The notes beneath the pieces are model-generated. The model did not search any database and was not told where the DNA came from. It was given only the letters and a program-made list of their open reading frames with translations. From Aspidapion aeneum (Eukaryota > Arthropoda > Insecta > Coleoptera > Brentidae): a stretch of 64,000 bases of DNA. Every line of letters begins with the position of its first letter. Position 1 is the stretch's first letter. Positions 1 to 11,209 of the stretch are shown here, in pieces. The translations under genes were made by a program, and so were the position numbers. The stretch is taken from positions 129,501-193,500 of the forward strand of contig CAUYVT010000041.1 in assembly GCA_963576565.1 (NCBI GenBank). The letters run 5' to 3'.

Positions 1-874
1 TTGAGCCTAAACCGTCCGGATGCTTTCAAAAAAATTGGGGGGTCATCGGTTTCGTTTTCGAGCTATAATTATTTAAATGCGCGCCAATGGATTATGGAAA
101 AATGTAAGATTTTTCAGATTTTTGTTATAACTTCTCGTGAAAGAAAAATAAAAAACCAATATGAATTCTATTTTGTTGAAAAAAAAAAAGTTTTTTTAAG
201 TATGTTCTCATTTTTTGACATATAGTTTTCGTCACATATGTATCTACATAGTGGCTCAAACTATGAATAATTGAAATACAATAATAATAATACTCTGCCA
301 ATATATGGGCCCCTAAGCTCACACTAGCTACTATAGTTATAGTGTACGTGTGAGCTAATATAACTAAAAACTGAAATATATTTTATTCAACTCCAGACTA
401 AATTACCTTTTGTTTGATACCACAAGCCATGTTTTGCTTTAATCTCAAATTTTTGAAATCTACCCCCACCCTTAAAAAAAAACAAAAACTAAAATGTATT
501 TTGTTAAACTCCGGACTCAATTACCTTTCGTTTGATATCACACAGGCCATATTTTCACTTAAACTCTAATTTTTGAAATATACTCCCACCCTTTTTTTTA
601 AATAAATTAAAATGTATTTTGTTTAATTCCAGACTCAATTACCTTTCGTTTGATATCACACACGCCATATTTTCACATAAACTCTAATTTTTGAAATCTA
701 CCCCACCCTTTTATTTGGTTTGTGTTCGGTGGATTTTGTTCATTTTTAAATGGGACCATCTCGACCCAAGACCCAGCCTAAGTACCAAATTTCATTAAAA
801 TCGGCCAAGCGGTTTTTGAGTTATGCGCGTTGGTCGTTACAGACATACAGACAGACAGACAGACAGACAGACAT

Positions 875-912
<38 letters not shown>

Positions 913-2575
913 GGCGCAACAAAAAAGTTTCAAAATCATCTGAAACGCAAAGATACATAAAAATTTTTGAAATCGGAGCAACTTTTTTTTCCTCGAAAAA
1001 ATTAGGATCACCATAGCTCACACTACTATAGTATAGTATATGTGTGAGCTAATAGACTTAATAGGTATTTCAAAGCATAACATGTGTACTAATTGCCTAT
1101 GGAATAGTGTGTGGAAAATGTTTACTGGGATGCGTCAGATGCCCTGAATTTGAGATATGTTAGAGCCTAAACGGTCGTAATACTTGTTTCAAGAAAAAGT
1201 GGGTGGTGATCGGTTTTGTTTTCGAGTTATACTTATTTAATGCTAGAATATAGGAAATGTGGGGACAAAAAGACAAAAAGGGGTCTACTCACCCCTTTCC
1301 GGGGGTTCTGCCAAAAATTTTCAGAAAGAAAGCCTGTGAACAAACTTTATTGATTAAAGTTTAAATATCAACTTTTTATCCCTATAAAGAGATAGAAGTT
1401 GTAGCGAAAATTCATAAGAGTATAGCTCAAAAACGAAACCGATGACCCCCCCCCCCAATTTTTTTGAGCAAGTTTCAGGATGGCTCGGGCTCTAACATAT
1501 CTCAAATTCACCTTATCTGACGCATCCCATTAAACACACTATTACGCTACACAGTTAGTACACCTATTATTTGTTTAATTTAAAAAATGTTTGATTCACC
1601 CTGTAGGTTTACTACATAAACCATTATGTATGTAAATGTTACTTTACAATAATTACAACTCTCATTGAAGCAAATGAATTTATTTTGACTATGATGATTT
1701 CATCCCTATAGGTATATTTAACAAATCCCAGTTATTATTCCTGTAATTCTGTTATTCATATTTTGAGCCACTCTGTACATAGGTGACGAAAACTATAAAA
1801 AAATTGAAAACATTCCTAAAAAGAGTTTTTTTTCAACTAAATAAAATTAATATTGGTTTTTTATTTCTATTTGACGAGAAGTTATAGCAAAAACACTGCA
1901 AAAAGTCACATTTTTCTTTCTTCCAGTGGGGGATTTAAATAATTACAGCTCGAAAACGAAACCGATGACCCCCAATTTCTTTAAGACGAGTATTTAGACG
2001 GCTTGGGCATTAACATATCATAAATTCACCTCTTTTAACGCATCCCGGTAAACACACTATTCCGTAGACAATTAGTAAACGTGTCATGCGTTGAATTAAA
2101 TTTTTTTTTGAAATACCCTCAAAGCTTATCACATAACCTATTATGCAAACATCACTCCAGAATAGTTAAAGCGACTCACATGAAAGCAAGTGAAGTTAAT
2201 TTTTACCATGAATTTTTAGTTTCCTTTCTTAATATTTAATAAATCTTAGGTATTTTTCCTGTATTTTTTATTTTTATTTTGAGCCACTCTGTAGATATGT
2301 GACGGAAACTATATGTCAAAAACTGATAAAATTCTTAAAAGAACTCTTTTACCAATAAAGTAAAGCTAATTTCAGTTTTTTATTTTTATTTGGCGATAAG
2401 TTATTACAAAAAAAACTACAAATGGTCATATTTTTCCATATTTCAGTGGCGCACATTTAAATAAGTATAGCTCGAAAACGAATCCTATGACCCCCCTAAT
2501 TTTTTTTGGTAAAAATATCAGGAAGGTTTGTCCTTCAACATATCTAAAATTCAGCTCATCTGACGCGTCCCGGTA
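1..2575. repeat. Inverted and tandem ~520-bp repeat cluster
   Basis: A unit containing the block 'gaaaccgatgaccccc' and ending in 'gcatccc(g/a)..taaaca' occurs in direct order around 1415-1528, 1950-2046 and 2470-2571; the 'cgc(a/g)tccc' marks at 1521, 2039 and 2564 give a period of about 518-525 bp. The same sequence is inverted at 1127-1235 (pairs with ~1415-1528) and at 1-260 (pairs with ~1745-2010), so the cluster folds around a centre near 1327. The left arm is interrupted by a separate 762-bp element (292-1053). No protein motif is visible. Probably a foldback or tandemised MITE; the class is not determined. Confidence 0.75.
292..1053 (+). mobile_element. Hairpin-ended repeat, copy 1 (Helentron/HINE-like?)
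   Basis: Starts 'actctgccaatata' and ends 'gtgtgagctaat'. Both ends carry a palindrome with a perfect 9-bp stem (agctcacac ... gtgtgagct; ~310-355 and ~1015-1050). Inside are three tandem ~118-bp units (starts 391, 509, 627), then a box 'aaaatcggccaagcgg' and a (CAGA/CATA)n microsatellite at ~841-912. Tandem cores, a GTCT-type microsatellite and terminal hairpins are known from Helitron-like non-autonomous elements (DINE-1, mini-me, HINEs); assignment here is inference. ORFs across the microsatellite are low-complexity artefacts. Confidence 0.8.
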
Positions 2576-3213
2576 AACAATGTATTTAGTGCCTCCTCCT
2601 TTGTACACCTTTGTAAAGATATTTAAGAAACCTTAAAAAAAAGTGTCACTTGACCCACTTTCCATATTCAAAATATAGGGGTAAAATATACCCCTCAAAG
2701 GGGGTGTGTACTACAAAAATTTTAAGATAGCCAAAATGAGTCCTCCTTAATAAATTAATTGACGTGTTTTTGCTTTTTTTTTAAAAATCATTTTCGAGAA
2801 ATCTGGGGTGGGAAGTTTTAAAATGAACACCCTTTATATTAAACAGAACGTGAAACCCACAAATATCTTATTAATGCAAAATAACTAAATATAATTAGAA
2901 CAACTAATTATATAATAACCCATAATTAATTAATTTAATATTAAATGATCCTTATAATAAATATACAGTATATTAATAATTAAACTCTCATATATTTTTA
3001 AATACCAACAATATATTAGTGCTTAATGTAGCTTTTTTTTAACTATTACCAGACGATTTTGTTTTTATTAAAAAATATTTGTTTTAATTGTTGAAATTTA
3101 TGAATTGTTACCTGCAAACAAATATCTAATAAGCCAAATATGGGAAACGCATTTGGTAACAGTTACAAAATGTTTGTTATTGTTACAAAATTCTTCTCTC
3201 AGTGTAATAGAGA
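2576..3213. other. AT-rich intergenic stretch, no gene
   Basis: No ORF with recognisable content. Around 2795-2860 the text 'gaaatctggggtgggaag' followed by 'aacaccctttata' resembles the edge of a small TA-flanked MITE, but no partner end was found. The remainder (2880-3060) is mostly A and T. Confidence 0.5.
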
Positions 3214-4322
3214 ATGATTTTTCATAAACAAGACAAAGAAGGGCAAAGTGAGTTTCGTGCAGGCAGTTCTTGTAGTGTTAAAGTTTTTTCTCTTAAACAA
3301 GTAATTAAGAAAAGTGCCAGAAATATAGAGACTCATGTTACCTTTGTGGACCTACTAAATGCATATGATACCTATCCAGTAAAAAAATTTTGGACAGCAG
3401 TGTTAGAGCAAACTAATATCAAGTATACACATATAAAAGCGATAGACAAGCTATACAAAGTGTCAAAATCTAAAATTAAAATTGGAAATCGACTTTTAAA
3501 AGAATTCCTGGTAACGAAAGACTATGTTGTATCTCTCTAACTAAAATATATATCGCAGTAGCCCTAAAAAACTAAAAACGAAAAGTACACGGCATGGGAA
3601 TACAACTTAACGACCGATTTACTATATACACACTACACTTTTCTGACGATCATAATTGTTGCTAATGATAAAGAAGACATGGAGTATATAATGAGGAAAA
3701 AAGAAACGGAGGAATACCAAAAGTGGGGGTTAACATTGAACCTGGACAAAAAACAGCACTTATGTATTGGAAACGAATCAAGTGAGTTAGAACTAGACGA
3801 TGGACGAACGATATCTTCCTGCAATGAGTATGTATACTTGGGTGTCACATTTGATAAGACAGGAACAGATTGTAAAGAACTGAAAAAAGAATAGTAAAAG
3901 CAAAAAAGGGTTTTGGATGTCTTAACAGTATTTTATGGAGCCGAGAGATAAAAAAGATTGTAAAATTTAACATATATTAGACAGTGGTGAAAAGCATGCT
4001 GTTGTAATGAATAGAGACTTGTCGCGTAACAAAAAAATACAAAACAAATATGGAAAGCGGCGAAATGGATACAATAAGAAAATCAATGAGAATATCTAGA
4101 ACAGCTCATATAAGAAATCAGATTATAAAAGAAAGAATGGGAATCGAGGGAAGCATAACGGATCAAATCACTAAAAGACAACTGTCCTAAACTAGAATCC
4201 AATCCAAAGATCAATGAGTCAAAAAAACCTGACCGAAAATGATTGTCAGGATCGAAGGAGGTGAAGAATAACCGTAGGACAACATAGAAAAACGTTCTAA
4301 CCGACATAGTAGTAGTAGTAGT
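3214..4322 (+). pseudogene. RTE-like LINE reverse transcriptase, 5'-truncated and decayed
   Basis: The first open piece (3214-3540) reads like RT fingers/palm: 'FRAGSSCSVKVFSLKQ', then 'THVTFVDLLNAYDTYP', corresponding to the common FRAGRS...FVDLxKAYD signature. A second piece (3679-3894) matches the RT thumb ('YQKWGLTLNLDKKQ', 'CNEYVYLGVTFDKTG'). The FADD catalytic block between them is lost to frame breaks. Near 4068-4160 a frame resembles the 'RISRxxHIRNxxIKERMGI' linker before the usual C-terminal 'WYGHVQRM' region. The 3' end is a short (TAG)n tail at 4305-4322, typical of RTE-type LINEs. A better-preserved relative lies at 27800-31020 on the other strand. Non-functional. Confidence 0.8.
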
Positions 4323-5399
4323 TAAGCGAATATAATAAATTAAGAAATAATGTTAAATAACGAAGAAGTTTAAAAAAATTTTAAATGGTATTATAAAATG
4401 TTATTAATAATTATATCTCTTTTTTTAAAGTTTGAAATTGTTAAAATAAATTTTGTAGCAATATGCAAAAAAAATTTTTTTCAAATTAACCAACTGAACC
4501 CTTTCAGCTAAAATAATAATCTCCGATACTACACATATGGCGTCTCAGGAGTCCATCCAGTGCTCTGAAATGTTTGTTCCAAAGACCAAGAACCGAACAG
4601 ATTTTAAAAAACCCACTACATACACATACCAAATTTAAATATCGAATATACATTAGATCTCGCCCAAATTTTCATTCAACAACCGCCCAAAATACGACAA
4701 ATATTTTAATTCTAAGTGTTGAAGCTTACAAAGCCGACCCAAAAAGACAAAATTTAATTATATAAGCAGTAGTAAAAAATTAAACTGCAGAAACAGAGAC
4801 TAGTATACGTTCTAAATTTAACTTTTTTGATGCTTAAAGGCGTATGTATACAGAACAGTTAAAATAAAAGTACTCCGGTAAAATTGAGAATACTTGCCTG
4901 TAGGTAGGTATTATCTTATCAAAAAAAATCCGCTTCATAGTAGTAGGGCATAGAGCGAAAAAAATACCGAAAAAGATGGTGTAGTCGCGATTTTAACATA
5001 ATATGTTGTTCACATTGGAATCCCAAACAAAATATATGGATCCATGACGGATCGGATGCCTTCCTAGCTAGACTATAAGCACACCTTAAGTGAACTCCAT
5101 GATATATCAGCCTTGAAAACGGTTTTTTGTAAATATCTCAGAAACAAAAGCCTCTACAAAGCTTTTGGTTATAAAACAATTTATTTAAAAAAATGTGATC
5201 TACTGTATTCCACATTGTACAGGATTCCTGTGATATTCGAAGATCTGTGTTTGGGGTTAAATCGTTGAAATATTACCAAATACCTGCACAGCGTGCAAAC
5301 AGCTGCAGAACTCGCACACATTTAGTTGAAAAGTGTTCTGGACTCAGTACCTCTGAGGCCAGGGCAGCAGTTAATTAATTAATTAAAACGAACTCATAT
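4323..5399. other. Non-coding stretch with a small dispersed repeat
   Basis: No coding region is supported. A segment at ~5037-5110 ('tccatgacgg...cttcctagctag...cttaagtgaa') recurs, diverged, at 25723-25800. The piece ~5200-5390 may be the start of the LINE remnant that follows, but no diagnostic motif is visible. Confidence 0.5.
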
Positions 5400-7640
5400 G
5401 TACTTCTGCCAAGAATATTGGGATGCATTTAAGAGTGTTCCAGTGATGGTCCGTAAAATCGTCCAAACGAGAGATGAAATACAAACTTTTAAGCAAACGA
5501 ATCAAGTACTGGAGAAAGAAAGCCTTATTAAAGAAGAGTCACTGATCTAAGGTGAGCCAACTAGAGCCCATAATTTAATGATTTACAACATTCCGAAGTC
5601 AAACTCCCCAAATTTAAATGACCACATTGATTATGACAAATAAAAATTTACTGAGGTTTCTACCCTGCTGGGTGTGCAAAAAAACTGTGAAAAAAGTTAC
5701 GACAAGAACCTTATAAAAAAACCAAAGGAATTCTGGAAACTAGGAAGACAATAGGAGACGAGAATTTGATCAATAGGTATCGTAATGTTGTTTAAAATGT
5801 AGGGGGTTTACGTACTAAGTTGCAGGAACTTATACAGACAGTGGCGTGCTGTAATTATGATATAATTGTTTTGGTTGCAAGCAACTGAAATGTGGACTTA
5901 GTAAGAACTAGTCAAAAACTCATTGGGGGAGGAGTCTTATTAATGATACATAACATAATAAAATCTCAGTACATAAATCTAACTGAAGACAGGGTAGAAC
6001 AGCGATATGTATTGTGTAAAGTAAACAGTTCCAAGTTTATCATTTGAGGTGTATTAGGGGCGGATCTAACTAAATATGATAATAAATATTGCAACTGTTT
6101 TGCATAGTGACCAGCAGGTGAATTCTGTGTGTAAAAACTAAATATACTTTGATATTTGGCGGGGTTTCCCGTTTTTCTCCTCCCGTAGATCCGTGCCTGG
6201 ATGTGTACATACCTCCTTAGAGATTGTGATGTAGGTAGGGCTATTGATCCACTTCTCAATTACAGTTGGCATAATAATGTTAATTAATTTACTATAAAAC
6301 GTACTAGAAAAACTAAGTCTAATGAGTTAGTATACATTGAATTTTGCTATGATTTTAGGAATAGTAACTACAGATAATTAAATAATTATTTAGCAACTAT
6401 TAGCTGGGTTGATTGTCTGGAAAATGTTTTCTTTTTTCTGAACTAATATTGATTGGCATTGCTTAATTGATCCCTCTAAAAAATTGCCGTACATCTACGT
6501 CTTCAAAATAGTTTTCTATTGAATTGCATTAGTTGACACTTGCTAGAGAAATTGCACACTCTATCTACATAAGAGAGCATTCCAATGATGGTTATTTAAG
6601 TTTTTCAAGAAACGTGAATCTTAGCAACAATATAAACTGTACTGCAATATCAAAGATTGACATATTTGATGAAATCTCAAATGTTCCTAACAAACTAAAA
6701 ACAGGACCAGACAGCGCGGCGTTCCTCACTTTTAATTAAAAAAATGTGTTTGCACCAGTGTTGCCCTAACATATACTTTTTAATAAATTTTTAAAATTCT
6801 TAGATTTTCCTAGTAAATGGAATGAAATTAATATTGTTCCTATATTCCTAAAAGTAGCAAAAAAAAACAACATTGAGAACTACCGAAGATATCTGATTGT
6901 CTTGCTTTTTAAACTTACCACATCAAAGACATAAAACAAACGGATTCTATCAACACAGAATTTGCAAAAGCCTTTGATCGAGTTATCAGAAAATTCTGAT
7001 TGATAAGTTGCATCAAATAGGCTTTCACTCTGATTTTGTTTTTTTGGGAGGAGAGCTTTTTAACAGATAAAATTCAGAAAGGTTAAATAGGTTCCTATTA
7101 CTCAGATGCAGTTAATGTTACATTAGGGGTGCCTCAAGGGGGCCATAGTTCACCTATTCTGTTTAACATTTTTGTGAACTGTTTTTTAAATAGCCAGGGC
7201 TCCAAGTTTGCAGATCATCTTAAATTTTGAAGAAAGATCGAACAGATTCCGCATCAGGAAGACCTGGATCGTTCATCAGATTGATTATTGTTATATAAGA
7301 TTTTCTCGTAAAACTGACAGGATCGAAACTACATACTATATCAATGATCAACAGCTGGAATATATATCATCAATTAGAAAACTAGTCATAATTTTCGAAG
7401 AAAAACTTTCCTTTGTTAAGCATATAAATTCAGTACATTTCAAAACTTCAAAGATGTTAGGTTTTATTACAAGAAATTCTAAGAATTTTTCTACTAAAGC
7501 TACCAGAATGGTCTATTGTTCTTTAGTTAAATCCTTGCTTGAGTATTGTTCAGTTTTATGATCACCATTTTATCAAATCCATTTAGATACTCTGGAGGGA
7601 GCTTAGCATTCGTTTTTCGGAGTGTGTGCCTTTAAAAATA
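5400..7640 (+). pseudogene. CR1/Jockey-like LINE, heavily decayed (ORF1 end, endonuclease, RT)
   Basis: Three parts in the order of a non-LTR retrotransposon. At 5400-5760 a frame with 'AHNLMIYNIPKSNSPN' resembles the RNA-binding part of ORF1. At 5795-6040 'NVGGLRTKLQELIQT' and 'NYDIIVLV' then 'GGGVLLMIHN' match the start of an AP endonuclease. From 6655 RT signatures appear: 'KLKTGPDSAAF' (usually GPDGIP), 'GVPQGGHSSPILFNIF' around 7128-7170, and finally 7370-7561 'SLVKSLLEYCSVL', the usual C-terminal 'SLVRSxLEYCSxVWSP'. Many stops and frameshifts break it and the catalytic FADD is gone. No clear poly-A or repeat tail was found. Confidence 0.8.
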
Positions 7641-7979
7641 ATATAAGGATTTTAGATCACGACTATAATGCCTTACGTTGGCATAGGGAATGATTTATTT
7701 TCCTTCTCTTTTAAGCCATCAACAATAATTATAATATAGACGTTTTGAATAATAAGCTTGCTAAATTTTTAAAAAAATTCACGCTGCCGTACCATCTTCT
7801 CTTGAAACACTTCAGCCCATATTTGACCCAACTAAAACTCTACTTCGGAATAAGCTACGAATCTCAAACTTTGCACGGTCGTAGATCTTCATAGAGTTAA
7901 CAACCCCTCCAAGTTGCATGGACTTCTATAAACTAGTAAAGTAGTTACGAAATTTCAAAAAACGTCGAAATTGCCATTC

Positions 7980-8371
7980 GCAGACTGATAGAAAATATGA
8001 TAAAACCTCACATTGCGCACTTCCAGAAACGCTAGAGAGCTGAGCTTTGGAAGGCCGATAGGAACTATGATAAAACTAGAGAGGAAAATTAAAAAAACCC
8101 CAAATTTTAATTAACTTTCCTCCCCTATAAATGTAAAGTTATGTAAAAGTAGCATTCTCTACTTCCAGAAACGCTAGAGAGCTGAGCTTTGGAAGATTGA
8201 TAGAAAGTATGATAAAACTAGGGGAAAAAATTTTTAAACACCAAAATTTTAATTTACTTTCCTCCCTTATAAATGTAAAGTTATGTAAAATTAACATTGC
8301 CAATTTCCAGGAACACTAGAGAGCTAAGCTTTAGAAGGCTGACAGAAACTATGATAACACCATAGGAAAAT
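7980..8371. repeat. 142-bp tandem repeat, ~2.8 copies
   Basis: The landmark 'ttccag(a/g)aac(g/a)ctagagagct' occurs at 8021, 8163 and 8305, so the period is 142 bp. Each unit also has 'gataaaact(a)' and 'ataaatgtaaagttatgtaaaa'. The first unit is partial and the last runs into the hairpin-ended repeat that starts at 8372. Confidence 0.85.
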
Positions 8372-8756
8372 ACTCTGCCAATATAGGGGCCCCTATATTG
8401 ATATGTGATATCACACAGGCCATATTTTCACTTAAACTCTAATTTTTGAAATATACCCCTACCCTTTTTTTTAAATAAATTAAAATGTATTTTGTTTATT
8501 TCCAGACTCAATTACCTTTCGTTTGATATCACACACGCCATATTTTCACATAAACTCTAATTTTTGAAATCTACCCCCACCCTTTTATTTGGTTTGTGTT
8601 CGGTGGATTTTGTTCATTTTTAAATGGGACCATCTCGACCCAAGACCCAGCCTAAGTACCAAATTTCATTAAAATCGGCCAAGCGGTTTTTGAGTTATGC
8701 GCGTTGGTCGTTACAGACATACAGACAGACAGACATACAGACAGACAGACAGACAT

Positions 8757-8790
<34 letters not shown>

Positions 8791-8931
8791 GGCGCATCAA
8801 AAAAGTTTCAAAATCATCTGAAACGCAAAGATATATAAAAATTTTTGAAATCGAAGCAACTTTTTTTTCCTCGAAAAAATTAGGATCACCATAGCTCACA
8901 CTACTATAGTATAGTATATGTGTGAGCTAAT
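8372..8931 (+). mobile_element. Hairpin-ended repeat, copy 2 (internally shortened)
   Basis: Same start and end as the copy at 292-1053, including the intact 3' palindrome at ~8893-8928. The 5' palindrome is missing: after 'actctgccaatataggg' the sequence jumps into the middle of the tandem core, which keeps only one full ~118-bp unit (start 8500). The (CAGA/CATA)n tract is at ~8715-8790. Flanked by AAT on both sides like the other copies. Confidence 0.8.
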
Positions 8932-9412
8932 ATAAAAAAAACCTCAACATTTTTAATAAGGGATTGCAATAGCTTTAAACAATATTCCGCATATTTTACT
9001 CCTTTAAAACTTAAATATTATCCAAATCCTTTAAAAAAGGACTGAAATCATAACAAAAACATTTTATGTAAAAAAAAGCTAAGTACGTGAAAGTGGTATT
9101 CCGTAAAAAGAATTGAGATAAAAGTAAAGCCAAGTTCTCCAATATAAATTTCAAAATGAAAGGTTCTTACTATTTTGGAAATGTTTTTCTAAACTTGGCT
9201 ATGATGAAATGAAATAGTGCCGCAAACAAAAACTTTTGAAAAATGGTAACTAATGCAAAGATTTTGATTGCTTTCAAAAGTGTAAGCGCCCTATAGTCGG
9301 TCAGTTCGCCCCTGATATTTGGCTCATTTCATTTGGAGAAGCCAATTAAACCTGGAGGTGCTAAGCCCCCTTAGCCCCACCAAACATCCTCTAAATAAAG
9401 AATATACATATA
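8932..9412. other. Non-coding stretch
   Basis: AT-rich with no recognisable coding, RNA or terminal-repeat signal; the last ~100 bases before the hAT-type MITE are somewhat richer in G and C (ctaagcccccttagcccc). Confidence 0.5.
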
Positions 9413-9420
9413 TTATAGGT

Positions 9421-9601
9421 CACTGGCGTATATATGGAGGACCCGCCCCCCCCCCCCCGAAGCTAAGATTTTTTTAGATATTTTCGACATATTTCATGAA
9501 GACAAACATAAAATAGCATAAAATACGCCCTCATGGGGTCTCGGGCCCCCCCCCCAACTGCCTCGGGCCCACCCCGAAACTTTTTTCTATATACGCCACT
9601 G
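9421..9601. mobile_element. hAT-type MITE, copy 1 (181 bp)
   Basis: Terminal inverted repeats 'ca(c/g)tggcgtatata' / 'tatatacgccactg' and a perfect 8-bp target duplication 'ttataggt' at 9413-9420 and 9602-9609. An 8-bp duplication with a CAGTGGCG-type end is the signature of hAT elements. The interior holds C-runs and 'gaagctaagatttttttaga'. A second copy with its own duplication lies at 24857-25047. Too short for a transposase; the minus-strand ORFs over it are chance. Confidence 0.92.
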
Positions 9602-9676
9602 TTATAGGTAACATTCACTAAAAAACTAATAACTAATAGTAATTCATATTTATGTATATAAAAAACCACGAAATAC

Positions 9677-9819
9677 ATTAATTTACGGGCTCGTCCTCTG
9701 AACAAGGTAGTGGTAGCCGTATACATCGATGTTACAGTCTCCTTAGACATTGTCAGTACGGCATACGGCATGTATACGGCTACCACTACCTTGTTCTGAG
9801 GACCAGCCCGTAAATTAAT
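9677..9819. repeat. Long near-perfect hairpin (50-bp arms, 43-bp loop)
   Basis: The arm at 9677-9726 (containing 'aacaaggtagtggtagccgt') is the reverse complement of 9770-9819 at 48 of 50 positions by eye. The loop is 43 nt. No protein is encoded. It could be a minimal foldback element or, if transcribed, a source of double-stranded RNA. Confidence 0.88.
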
Positions 9820-10331
9820 TTATTTAGTCTATGACCACACCTCCAAAAATTCCTTTCATATTGAAATACATTAATCCATCCATTACCTAAACAATATCTA
9901 ATGATTTTGGTAAATAGGGAACTTGCCCATTTTTTTTTATTTTACTAAAATGTGTGTTTCTGTATGAAAACGCATTATACCAAATATCAGCCCTTAAATC
10001 GCAATACTTATTTTACAATACATAATTAAAGTTGGAATCGCTGACTGGTATATTCAAACACAGCAAAATGCGCGGCAGCCGCTGTGACGTCACTCCTTAA
10101 GAAAATCCCGGGCCCCTTATGAGTATAACGGCCATTGGGTTCATAACTTTTTTATTTATGAATATTTTTATTTCTGTAAAAACAAATCGAATAAAAAAAA
10201 GGTCATTCCATAAGAAAAATACAAACCTTATGTAATATCTCAAAAACTAAAAGTGACAGATAAAATTTAATTGGACAGTTGAATTGCTCTTAAAAAAGTG
10301 CCTCAGGAATCTTTTTACAGTAATAAAAAAT

Positions 10332-10963
10332 ACTACAATATATGGGTACCTAAGCTCACACTAAGTACTATAGTTATAGTGTTCGTGTGAGCTAATATAA
10401 CTAAAATCTGAAATATATTTTATTCAACTCCAGGCTCAATTACCTTTCGTTTGATACCACACAAGCCATGTTTTAAGTTAAACTCTAATTTTTGAAATCT
10501 ACCCCCACCCTTTTTTTAAAAACTAAAATGTTTTTTGTTAAACTCCGGACTCAATTACCTTTCGTTTGATATCACACACGCCATATTTTCACTTAAACTT
10601 TAATTTTTTAAATATACCTTCACCTTTTTTTTTAAATAAATTAAAATGTATTTTGTTGAACTCCAGACTCAATTACCTTTTGTTTGATATCACACACGCC
10701 ATATTTTCACATAAAATCTAATTTTTAAAATCTACCCCCACCCTTTTATTTGGCTTGTGTCCAGTGCATTTTGTTCATTTTTAAATGGGACCATCTCGAC
10801 CTAAGAGCCAGCCTAGGTACTAAATTTCATTAAAATCGGTGCAAGCGGTTTTTGAGTTATGCGCGTTGGTCATTACAAACAGACAGACAGACAGACGGGG
10901 CAACAAAAAAGTTTTAAAATCATCTGAAACGCACAGATATATAAAAATTTTGAATCCAGAGCA

Positions 10964-10968
<5 letters not shown>
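10332..10968 (+). mobile_element. Hairpin-ended repeat, copy 3 (3' end lost in (TA)n)
   Basis: Begins 'actacaatatatggg', then the 5' palindrome (agctcacac ... gtgtgagct, ~10353-10396) and three tandem core units starting 10428, 10543 and 10661. The CAGA tract is short (10879-10898). The 3' palindrome is absent: the sequence passes from 'agcaattttt' into a (TA)n run at ~10970-11030 containing a few interruptions. Confidence 0.75.
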
Positions 10969-11023
<55 letters not shown>

Positions 11024-11078
11024 TACATATATAATTATTATATTAGAGTACTTACAGTACTTAGGTATTTATACTTAC

Positions 11079-11209
11079 TTGCGAGCTTTTATACCACGAA
11101 CTTCAGCTTGAGAAAAATCCTCCGAATTTTTAATGTATAATGCAGTCATAAAAATATCAACTCTAGGTAAATTGTCTGATTGTCCTTTTATAAACCCCGC
11201 ATCAACCAT
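11079..11209 (-). CDS. Candidate first coding exon (SWIM/YqaJ-type protein N-terminus?)
   Basis: The minus strand has an ATG in good context (gaaaATGG) at 11209, then 43 open codons ending at a textbook splice donor (AA|GTAAGTAT at 11079/11078). The peptide includes 'MVDAGFIKGQSDNLPRVD' and 'SQAEVRGIKARK'. From memory, 'LPxVDxFM...xxEVRGxKA' resembles the start of uncharacterised insect proteins with SWIM zinc-finger and YqaJ-like nuclease domains, but no search was possible. It lies inside the symmetrical 9917-11520 element, so it is more likely a transposon gene or captured exon than a host gene. No following exon was found. Confidence 0.45.

Noticed and set aside
841..912. Possible CRISPR-like regular repeats (CAGA tracts, 270-bp and 142-bp arrays)
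   Set aside because: No repeat-spacer pattern; periods are satellite-like and the context is eukaryotic.
750..1021. ORFs made of TDRQ/SVCL repeats on both strands (also 8624-8899 and 32111-32410)
   Set aside because: They translate the (CAGA)n microsatellite of the hairpin-ended repeats; low complexity in every frame.
4083..4307. Minus-strand 74-codon ORF
   Set aside because: Shadow of the RTE-like LINE C-terminal region on the plus strand.
9463..9786. 107-codon minus-strand ORF (and 24909-25175)
   Set aside because: Crosses the hAT-type MITE boundaries; no domain, and the shared part is only the MITE.
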